This document shows positions 1 through 4,237 of a stretch of 5,578 nucleotides of DNA, in pieces. The DNA comes from Sulfurimonas sp. (lineage in GTDB: Bacteria; Campylobacterota; Campylobacteria; Campylobacterales; Sulfurimonadaceae), in contig NVXO02000010.1 of assembly GCA_002733945.2 (NCBI GenBank), forward strand, positions 75,437-81,014. The letters run 5' to 3'. Below the pieces are notes generated by a model. The model was not told the DNA's origin. It saw nothing but the letters and a program-made list of their open reading frames with translations, and ran no database searches. The translations under genes and the position numbers were made by a program. Each line of letters starts with the position of its first letter. Within the stretch, counting starts at the first letter, position 1.

Positions 1-185
1 GCACTTCCAAAGTTTTCATCCCAGTTAATAAGAGGGTATGTTGCTTGTAGTGTTTTTTCTACATTTAGCTGACCTAAGTCAACACGACAAATACCAAATG
101 CTAGAGGGTCTCTATAACCATCAGTTGTTGTTTTGATATCTTGTATAAGTGCTTTAAAAGCATCTTCTGTTTGTATAATTTCCAT
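1..185 (-). CDS. dapD: Tetrahydrodipicolinate N-succinyltransferase, N-terminal fragment
   Basis: The window cuts this gene; 61 N-terminal codons are present. The fragment contains YRDPLAFGICRVDLGQLN and NWDENFGS. These match, from memory, the start of the long Campylobacterota-type DapD (C. jejuni has a YKKPKAFGIARLDRGQLN-like stretch and an NFGSA at the same place). The enzyme transfers succinyl from succinyl-CoA to tetrahydrodipicolinate in cytosolic diaminopimelate/lysine synthesis. Family members are close to 390 residues, so about 85% is missing here, including the left-handed beta-helix catalytic part. The ATG at 185 is preceded by AAGTGAG (191-197) at 5-nt spacing and by a TATAAT box, which supports this start. 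It is co-directional with the upstream ribbon-helix-helix gene, but the 43-nt gap with its own -10 box suggests separate transcription. Confidence 0.8.
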   Translation of the reverse strand, partial: MEIIQTEDAFKALIQDIKTTTDGYRDPLAFGICRVDLGQLNVEKTLQATYPLINWDENFGS

Positions 186-215
186 TTTTTCTCACTTAAT
201 AAATTTCTTAGGCGA

Positions 216-221
216 ATTATA
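216..221 (-). promoter_or_regulatory. Predicted -10 box of dapD
   Basis: A perfect TATAAT on the minus strand lies 30 nt before the dapD ATG, in the gap after the ribbon-helix-helix gene. A transcript starting about 7 nt further on would carry a short leader containing the AAGTGAG ribosome site. No convincing -35 box is seen, which is normal for sigma-70 promoters of Campylobacterota. The -35 region would lie inside the 3' end of the preceding gene. Confidence 0.55.
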
Positions 222-228
222 CACTATT

Positions 229-420
229 TTATTCGAAAAATTTCCCTTGATTTGTATTATCTAAAGGTTTTCTCTTCTCTTTTACTAACCACTCTTGAAG
301 GAGAGATTCTATAACTTTACTCAGACTCATTTTATATCTATCTCGTGCATATTTCATGGAGTCATCCCATGTCTGTCTATCTACAAGTAGACTACGTGTA
401 ACTTCGTTCTTTGGTTTCAA
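229..420 (-). CDS. Small ribbon-helix-helix (CopG/Arc-like) DNA-binding protein
   Basis: This is a 63-residue protein with a ribbon-helix-helix layout. A short strand with alternating hydrophobics (TRSLLVD, residues 8-14) is followed by helix A (about 15-30), a turn, and helix B (SLSKVIESLLQEWL, about 32-45). A basic, polar tail of about 18 residues follows. Such proteins bind DNA as dimers through the strand and usually act as autorepressors or antitoxins. The start is TTG: it sits 5 nt after AAGGA, and the first ATG (residue 22) would remove the DNA-contacting strand. The gene starts 9 nt after the stop of the DUF6166/HTH gene, and its ribosome site overlaps that stop region, so the two are almost certainly co-transcribed and coupled. 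The target and partner are unknown. The fold call comes from pattern and length only. Confidence 0.7.
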   Translation of the reverse strand: MKPKNEVTRSLLVDRQTWDDSMKYARDRYKMSLSKVIESLLQEWLVKEKRKPLDNTNQGKFFE

Positions 421-425
421 TTATT

Positions 426-430
426 TCCTT
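426..430 (-). promoter_or_regulatory. Ribosome binding site fixing the TTG start of the RHH gene
   Basis: AAGGA on the minus strand lies 5 nt before the TTG at 420. Its first base (430) is the last base of the TAA stop of the upstream gene. This tight overlap decides the TTG start and points to translational coupling. Confidence 0.65.
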
Positions 431-1026
431 TATGAAGCTTCAAGAAGTTCTTTAAAACTTCTATAGCTATCTACTATTTTTTGATTTTTAACATTTAACA
501 TGTAAAACTCTATTGCTTTTTTACCTAAACGTGGTATTTCATTTTTGACAGCCCAACTACTAACTGTTCCCTCAGGTACTTCTAAAATTTCTGCAAGATT
601 TTTTTGTGTTATGCGTAACTCTTTACAAATCTCTTTAACAACATTAGTTTTAGGTTTCTTCACTCTTTTTTCTGCCTGTTTTGGTGGTTGCAGTTTTTGC
701 ATGACTTGTTGTTCGCTGTTCTTATTTATCCACTCTAAAACTTCTGATGTTGACATTACCCAGTCCCTAGAGTTTAGATTTTTTATTATATCAATTAAAA
801 ATTTTTCTGTATAGCTTAAAGCAAGTTCTTTATTACTTACTTGACAAAGCATAGAGTAGGCTAACTGTTTTGAAGATTTGGAAGTATTACCCCAGTCAAA
901 ACCATTTTTAGAAACAGGGTATATATCATACCTTTGAGAAAGTTCTAGCTCTCCAAATGTTACATATTTATTACCTAGAAGTGCTTTATGTCCTTTAAAT
1001 ACATGATTGTTTAGTGTAATTGCCAT
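430..1026 (-). CDS. DUF6166-like domain fused to a Cro/CI-type helix-turn-helix
   Basis: This 198-residue protein has two recognisable parts. Residues about 31-103 (RYDIYPVSKNGFDWGN, then QLAYSML, a FLIDII segment and W89) follow the pattern I know for DUF6166: an aromatic-WG motif, a QLA helix, an F-x(4)-I helix and a late W before a helix ending in WI. DUF6166 has no known function and is often found on phages and plasmids. Residues 104-128 form a basic K/Q/P linker. Residues about 130-177 are a helix-turn-helix: TQKNLAEILEVPEGTVSSWA, then an EIPR turn and a final helix, as in Cro/CI repressors. The ATG has AAGAGAG (1034-1040) 7 nt upstream. It is the first gene of a coupled pair with the ribbon-helix-helix gene, so both products are probably regulators or one regulates the pair. 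The HTH call is firm; the DUF6166 call rests on remembered consensus. Confidence 0.72.
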   Translation of the reverse strand: MAITLNNHVFKGHKALLGNKYVTFGELELSQRYDIYPVSKNGFDWGNTSKSSKQLAYSMLCQVSNKELALSYTEKFLIDIIKNLNSRDWVMSTSEVLEWINKNSEQQVMQKLQPPKQAEKRVKKPKTNVVKEICKELRITQKNLAEILEVPEGTVSSWAVKNEIPRLGKKAIEFYMLNVKNQKIVDSYRSFKELLEAS

Positions 1027-1050
1027 TGCTACGCTCTCTTATATTTTAAA

Positions 1051-1056
1051 AGTATA
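1051..1056 (-). promoter_or_regulatory. Possible -10 box for the DUF6166/HTH-RHH pair
   Basis: TATACT on the minus strand, 24 nt before the ATG at 1026, would give a leader of roughly 18 nt holding the AAGAGAG ribosome site. No -35 box is visible. It differs by one base from TATAAT, and the AT-rich setting makes chance matches likely. Confidence 0.35.
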
Positions 1057-1076
1057 ATGGGGTTCATCTTTATAAT
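1053..1076 (+). promoter_or_regulatory. Two plus-strand TATAAT boxes facing the small peptide ORF
   Basis: Perfect TATAAT hexamers lie on the plus strand at 1053-1058 and 1071-1076. Either could start an RNA running rightwards across 1087-1167, antisense to the possible 26-residue peptide. The first overlaps the minus-strand TATACT. No strong terminator for such an RNA is seen; only a 5-bp stem (TAAAT/ATTTA) before GAATTTTT near 1204-1225 could serve. This is suggestive only. Confidence 0.2.
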
Positions 1077-1086
1077 CATTTTTAAT

Positions 1087-1167
1087 TCATCTGGGACAAA
1101 GTTCATTCGATAAACAATATATATAAAAACTAACTAGCAATAAAAGTACCAATAACCAAATTATCAT
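1087..1167 (-). CDS. Possible 26-residue hydrophobic membrane peptide
   Basis: A short reading frame starts at an ATG preceded by AAGGA (1176-1180) with 8-nt spacing. A GATAAT box (1191-1196) would give a leader of about 17 nt. The peptide begins MIIWLLVLLLLVSFYIYC, enough for one transmembrane helix, and ends in the polar tail NELCPR. It holds two cysteines (C18, C24). It fills much of the otherwise gene-free 1027-1223 stretch, upstream of and co-directional with the DUF6166/HTH gene. Size and layout resemble small membrane proteins, including type I toxin peptides, but no specific family is recognised. The good ribosome site argues for translation; the short length and AT-rich setting argue for caution. 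Confidence 0.4.
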   Translation of the reverse strand: MIIWLLVLLLLVSFYIYCLSNELCPR

Positions 1168-1190
1168 GACTAAATTCCTTGATTTATAGA

Positions 1191-1196
1191 ATTATC
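1191..1196 (-). promoter_or_regulatory. Possible -10 box for the small peptide and downstream cassette
   Basis: GATAAT (one mismatch to TATAAT) on the minus strand sits 23 nt before the ATG at 1167 and just downstream of the CinA-like stop codon. It would place a start near 1184, just ahead of the AAGGA ribosome site. No -35 box is seen. As no clear terminator follows the CinA-like gene, read-through is an alternative source of transcript. Confidence 0.3.
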
Positions 1197-1223
1197 TAGC
1201 AATTAAATCGGCATTTAGAATTT

Positions 1224-1955
1224 TTATATTAATTTATAGTATATGTTCTTCTTATCTAACTCTATTTTAAATATTTCAAAGTACTCATTATTAAGGTTTT
1301 TATCTGTACTTGAGAGAGAAAGTTTAACATGAGCATTTTCATTTACAAAGAGAGGTAAGCATGAGAGTTCTATCTCTTTGGGAAGAGTCTGCATAAGAGT
1401 GATAAGTGTCTCTTCACTTGTATGTGCATAGAGTGTTAATCGGTACCTGATAACAACTTCGCTAAAGTGAGTGGCTATGACATCTTTTATCATAGGGTGT
1501 GCCATATTTGGAAAACCGGGTAGAAAAAAGTACTTGTTGAAGAATGAAAATCCTGACATATTGTTTATAGGGTTAAAAAGTAGTTCTGCTTTTGGTGATA
1601 GATCAGCCATATGGATACGGTGAGGATAGGACTTCTCCCCAAACCTTTGTATGATATCTTCTAAAAACTGTTTATGAGGTACTAGCTCTGCGTTTGTAAA
1701 GACTTTTGAGGCTATCTCTCTGGTTAAGTCATCAGGTGTAGAGCCTATCCCACCAAAGGAAAAGATGACAGCATCCTTATCCTCTTTAATCATTTCATAC
1801 ACTTTTGTCATAAGTGTGACATCATCCTTTATGACAAAAGAGGAAAAAAGTTCATGTCCGTACTTTTGTAGTTCTTTTTTAACAAACTCAAAGTGAGCAT
1901 CTTCTCTTCTGCCATTAAGTATTTCAGTTCCGATTATTACTGCATAAAAATTCAT
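1224..1955 (-). CDS. CinA N-terminal-like protein (molybdopterin-binding/COG1058 fold)
   Basis: This 243-residue cytosolic protein has the fold named for molybdenum cofactor enzymes and found at the N terminus of CinA. The visible motifs are IIGTEILNGRREDAH (residues 7-21), GGIGSTPDDLT (68-78, the family's GG-G-T-DD-T loop), an FNP/SGF stretch (127-136) and LPGFPNMAHPM (145-155). Residues about 172-215 look like the KH-like region that follows in CinA. The C-terminal CinA amidase (NMN deamidase) domain is absent. Stand-alone forms are usually annotated competence/damage-inducible or molybdopterin-binding protein. CinA N domains have been linked to ADP-ribose pyrophosphatase activity, but whether that holds here is unknown. 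The ATG at 1955 is required because the motif begins at residue 7. No Shine-Dalgarno sequence precedes it, and the -10 box ends 5 nt upstream, so the mRNA may be leaderless. It diverges from the acidic-protein gene. Confidence 0.82.
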   Translation of the reverse strand: MNFYAVIIGTEILNGRREDAHFEFVKKELQKYGHELFSSFVIKDDVTLMTKVYEMIKEDKDAVIFSFGGIGSTPDDLTREIASKVFTNAELVPHKQFLEDIIQRFGEKSYPHRIHMADLSPKAELLFNPINNMSGFSFFNKYFFLPGFPNMAHPMIKDVIATHFSEVVIRYRLTLYAHTSEETLITLMQTLPKEIELSCLPLFVNENAHVKLSLSSTDKNLNNEYFEIFKIELDKKNIYYKLI

Positions 1956-1960
1956 ACTTA

Positions 1961-1973
1961 ATTATAGTATAAT
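1961..1973. promoter_or_regulatory. Mirror-image divergent -10 boxes
   Basis: The sequence ATTATAGTATAAT is a perfect inverted repeat around G1967. The right half is TATAAT for the plus-strand acidic-protein gene (start about 1980, leader about 20 nt with an AAAGG site at 1988-1992). The left half is TATAAT on the minus strand for the CinA-like gene, giving a start near 1953-1955, at its ATG. The two boxes are one base apart, so one polymerase probably excludes the other. No -35 match is seen on either side. Confidence 0.6.
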
Positions 1974-2000
1974 TCTAAAAATAAAATAAAGGTATGAAGT

Positions 2001-2294
2001 ATGTCATATGAGCAAGAACTAGAAACACTAATTAAAGAGACTGTAATTCCAGATATTGATGAGTCATTAGACGCTATTTTTGAAGAAATAGCTGATAACA
2101 AAGAAGCAACAGAAGATGCAAAAGAAGAGATTGAAGAGCTTCGTGAGTTTAAAGCTGACCTTCAAGATGTTTTAGATGATATTGAACATGGTGATATTGA
2201 AGAAGATGAGTGTAAAGAGCTTATTGATGATATTAAAGAAGCACAAAAGAGTGGTGATGAAGCAGAAGAAGATTTTGGATTTGTAGAAGAGTAA
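2001..2294 (+). CDS. Highly acidic coiled-coil protein of unknown function
   Basis: This 97-residue protein contains 25 Glu and 15 Asp against 7 Lys and 1 Arg, a net charge near -32. Hydrophobic residues recur at heptad-like spacing through residues about 20-60 (IFEEIADNKE, IEELREFKADL, VLDDI), so a helical coiled coil or helical hairpin is likely. It has one cysteine (C71), no tryptophan, no signal peptide and no membrane segment. No family is recognised; DNA mimicry, cation binding or a partner-protein role are all open. The ATG at 2001 follows AAAGG with 8-nt spacing. An ATG at 1994 lies too close to that site and runs only five codons. The gene is monocistronic: it has its own promoter and a hairpin terminator 6 nt after the stop. 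Confidence 0.8.
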   Translation: MSYEQELETLIKETVIPDIDESLDAIFEEIADNKEATEDAKEEIEELREFKADLQDVLDDIEHGDIEEDECKELIDDIKEAQKSGDEAEEDFGFVEE

Positions 2295-2300
2295 AGTTTC

Positions 2301-2328
2301 AAAAAAGAGTTCACACGAACTCTTTTTT
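2301..2328. terminator. Bidirectional intrinsic terminator
   Basis: A perfect inverted repeat has 12-nt arms AAAAAAGAGTTC and GAACTCTTTTTT around the loop ACAC. The GAGTTC core pairs as the stem, and the A and T runs give a U tract on both strands. It lies 6 nt after the stop of the acidic-protein gene (plus) and 5 nt after the stop of the acetyltransferase gene (minus), so it should end both converging transcripts. Confidence 0.9.
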
Positions 2329-2333
2329 AACTA

Positions 2334-2609
2334 CTATGCGAATATATCGCTAGCTTCTGGGTGTTTCTCTTGGTATTTTACAATGTAAGAACACTGAGCT
2401 ACTGCTTTTTTACCATCTTTTTTAATCTCTGCTAATACATCTTCTAAAAGAGTTCTAGCAAGGCCTTTTCCTGCTAATGCATCAGGTACTATTGTATGTG
2501 TTAAATGCATATGTCCATTTTGATCATCGTAAGTTATATATGCTATATGTCCATCCATGTGGTATTCGTATTTTGATTCTGCTTCATTGTGTATAAGTGT
2601 ATTTGACAT
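2334..2609 (-). CDS. Small GNAT-type N-acetyltransferase (YjdJ/NATD1-like)
   Basis: This 91-residue protein matches the short GCN5-related acetyltransferase family typified by bacterial YjdJ and human NATD1. Its features are a strand-rich N-terminus (YEYHMDGHIAYITY), THTIVPDALAGKGLARTLL (37-55) with the acetyl-CoA pyrophosphate-binding G-K-G turn, then the family signature C73-S-Y-I-V-x-Y and HPE (83-85). About 90 residues is the usual size, so it is complete. It is expected to bind acetyl-CoA in the cytosol; the substrate is not known. The ATG at 2609 follows AGGA (2617-2620) at 7-nt spacing. Upstream, 68 nt of AT-rich DNA separates it from the membrane-protein gene and holds a 9-bp tandem repeat and a 14-bp palindrome, probably with its promoter. 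The bidirectional hairpin ends its transcript. Confidence 0.87.
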   Translation of the reverse strand: MSNTLIHNEAESKYEYHMDGHIAYITYDDQNGHMHLTHTIVPDALAGKGLARTLLEDVLAEIKKDGKKAVAQCSYIVKYQEKHPEASDIFA

Positions 2610-2631
2610 TTTATTTTCCTAATAATTAGAT

Positions 2632-2658
2632 ATAAAATATTTTATCATTTTTATCATT
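2632..2658. repeat. AT-rich palindrome and 9-bp tandem repeat upstream of the acetyltransferase gene
   Basis: ATAAAATATTTTAT (2632-2645) is a perfect 14-nt palindrome. TTTATCATT occurs twice in tandem at 2641-2658. Both lie 23-49 nt upstream of the acetyltransferase ATG, where a promoter is expected. They could be operator sites, but such low-complexity repeats arise easily in DNA this AT-rich. Confidence 0.35.
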
Positions 2659-2677
2659 TACATAATTTACAAGAGCT

Positions 2678-3538
2678 TTACTTCTTCCCATGATACCTCA
2701 TGATAAAGACAAATATACTCAGTGAAACTATCATCACACCCACTCCTGCTATAAGATAAAAAGCATGTATCATATCGCTATAATCACTTAAAGTAATTTT
2801 AAAAACAACCATTAAAGCCTCTATAGACAAGGCGATGATGATAGAAGTTAAAAAACGTGCTAAGAGCCTGTTCTCCAAGTTGTAACTCCTACTCAAACTT
2901 TTGTAAAATACCTCATGTTCTAATATGGTTTTTGATAAATCAAAAATAGCTAATGCCAGTGTGAGTGCGATAATAGACCTAAATAACCCTGTTAAAAGTG
3001 TTCCTCCATCTTCTGTAAAAATAGAGACTGCACTAAAGATAGCATAGGCAATAAGTGCTAAAGAGAAGAGGGCAAGTAAAAATCCAAAGAGGGCATAAAA
3101 GTACTTTGTAAAAAGTGTAAAAGCTTCATTACCATCTATGAGAGACAACTCTTTAAGTAGAGTGTAGAGTTCAAAGTCACAGACAATATACTCGTTTTGA
3201 GTATGTAAAACAGCGGTGATATAAGGTAAACCAGTGCGTGAGTTAATGTATGCATTAGAGATATAAATATTGTCTTCTCGAAATACTATACGTTCTATTA
3301 GGTGTGCCTTGTTTGAACCTAAATAACTAGGGTCAAAGTTATCTATAGTGTAGAGTGGTGTTGATTGTGTAAGTTTAGCATTTATTTTATAGGTAGCCTT
3401 TATAGCAGGGGAGACATGAAAAAGAGAATGTTTCACTATTTCATCATACTGTGTGAAGTCGATACTGTCCAGTATAGCTGTGACTGAGTTCTCAACCAAT
3501 AGATATTGCTTCTTGTAAATACCAATAAGTTCTTTCAT
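2678..3538 (-). CDS. Four-helix membrane protein with soluble, possibly sensor-like N-terminal domain
   Basis: This 286-residue protein is of unknown function. Residues 1-140 are soluble and contain YISNAYINSRTGLPYITAV (92-110) followed by a D-F-E-L segment (121-124). This resembles the core of PDC/Cache-type sensor domains found beside membrane helices in many Campylobacterota proteins, but no signal helix precedes it, so it may lie in the cytoplasm. Four hydrophobic segments follow at about 146-171, 181-203, 227-248 and 257-280. The last three, with their charged connectors, weakly recall PsiE-family membrane proteins. The C terminus is basic (RYHGKK), consistent with a cytoplasmic end. The ATG at 3538 follows GAGG (3544-3547) at 5-nt spacing. 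It lies 123 nt downstream of adk on the same strand and may be read from that operon or from its own promoter. No terminator is seen on either side. Confidence 0.7.
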   Translation of the reverse strand: MKELIGIYKKQYLLVENSVTAILDSIDFTQYDEIVKHSLFHVSPAIKATYKINAKLTQSTPLYTIDNFDPSYLGSNKAHLIERIVFREDNIYISNAYINSRTGLPYITAVLHTQNEYIVCDFELYTLLKELSLIDGNEAFTLFTKYFYALFGFLLALFSLALIAYAIFSAVSIFTEDGGTLLTGLFRSIIALTLALAIFDLSKTILEHEVFYKSLSRSYNLENRLLARFLTSIIIALSIEALMVVFKITLSDYSDMIHAFYLIAGVGVMIVSLSIFVFIMRYHGKK

Positions 3539-3606
3539 AATTACCTCAATTCATACATCAAAAGTGACATATCAACTGAAGATAATGTAAAAGCTTAACA
3601 CTTTAG

Positions 3607-3621
3607 AGTAAAGACTTTACT
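3607..3621. promoter_or_regulatory. 15-bp palindrome in the adk-membrane gene gap, possible operator
   Basis: AGTAAAGACTTTACT has perfect 7-bp arms around one central base. It sits mid-way in the 123-nt gap (3539-3661). On the minus strand it follows TTATATAGT, so it could cover a transcription start for the membrane-protein gene. On the plus strand a TATAAT (3623-3628) begins just after it, pointing into adk as antisense. Without a T run it is not an intrinsic terminator. Confidence 0.35.
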
Positions 3622-3661
3622 ATATAATGAAAGTTAATCTTTATAGTTAAACAAGTAAGCT

Positions 3662-4231
3662 CTATATCTTACTTTGAATAAAAGTATTCATCTCTAAAAC
3701 TATTGCTTCTATAGTTCCTTCTCCATTTATAACTTTTAAACAATCTTTGTGCGTGTAAAATGCTTGAATCTCAGCTAAAGGTTCAGTATATACACTCATA
3801 CGGTTGTTGAAAACTTCTGTATTGTCATCAGCCCCACGTGCGCGGCCTAAGACTCTATCTCTTGCTGTTTCTTCACTCACTTCAACTTCGATGATATTAG
3901 ATAGTATGATACTGCTGTCACTGTTTAAAAAGTCTTCAAGAGCATCCATTTGTTCTATACTTCTTGGATAGCCATCTAAGATAACTACATCAGTTGGAGC
4001 ACTTTTAATTGCATTTGTGATAGTAGTAATAGCGATGTTAATAGGGACGATAAGACCTTTAGTAATGTAGCCTTCTATCTCTTGACCAAGTTCACTTCCA
4101 CTAGCAACTTCTGCTCTAAGCATATCACCAGTAGAGTAGTGTGTTATGTTGTCATTATTGTGTGCGATAAGCTCTGCATCTGTAGTTTTACCAGAGCCAG
4201 GTGCTCCGATAATTAAAAAGAGTTTCTTCAT
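3662..4231 (-). CDS. adk: Adenylate kinase
   Basis: This 189-residue cytosolic enzyme interconverts ATP + AMP and 2 ADP. The P-loop is GAPGSGKTT (residues 9-17), the AMP-binding segment HYSTGDMLRAEV spans 31-42, and LDGYPR (85-90) is the family's LDGFPR motif with Tyr for Phe. The LID is the short form: R124, R126, R130 and R132 with GADDN (133-137) and NNR (142-144), and no zinc-binding cysteines. Length and motifs closely match C. jejuni Adk as I remember it, so the gene is complete. The ATG lies 6 nt after the aspS stop. Only weak Shine-Dalgarno matches precede it, so translation is probably coupled to aspS. No internal promoter is evident, and it is expected to be driven from upstream of aspS. 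Confidence 0.96.
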   Translation of the reverse strand: MKKLFLIIGAPGSGKTTDAELIAHNNDNITHYSTGDMLRAEVASGSELGQEIEGYITKGLIVPINIAITTITNAIKSAPTDVVILDGYPRSIEQMDALEDFLNSDSSIILSNIIEVEVSEETARDRVLGRARGADDNTEVFNNRMSVYTEPLAEIQAFYTHKDCLKVINGEGTIEAIVLEMNTFIQSKI

Positions 4232-4237
4232 TCAGGT

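Noticed and set aside
545..814. 89-codon plus-strand open frame with many Cys and Phe
   Set aside because: It lies entirely antisense to the DUF6166/HTH gene, has no ribosome site or recognisable domain, and its composition is that of reverse-strand shadow coding.
1027..1223. tRNA, small structured RNA or CRISPR in the gene-poor stretch
   Set aside because: There is no cloverleaf-like pairing, no GTTC-A T-loop, no CCA end and no spaced repeats; only the 26-codon frame and promoter-like boxes are visible.
1204..1225. Terminator after the CinA-like gene
   Set aside because: Only a 5-bp AT stem (TAAAT/ATTTA around CGGC) is present, and on the minus strand no T run follows it, so it is not a credible terminator for that gene.
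1994..2011. ATG at 1994 as start of a five-codon frame or of the acidic protein
   Set aside because: It is out of frame with the acidic protein, ends after five codons and sits only one base from the AAAGG site; the ATG at 2001 has normal spacing.
2632..2658. Palindrome and tandem 9-mer as a strong regulatory element
   Set aside because: Listed only as a low-confidence repeat: the sequence is nearly all A and T, and such repeats are expected by chance in this base composition.
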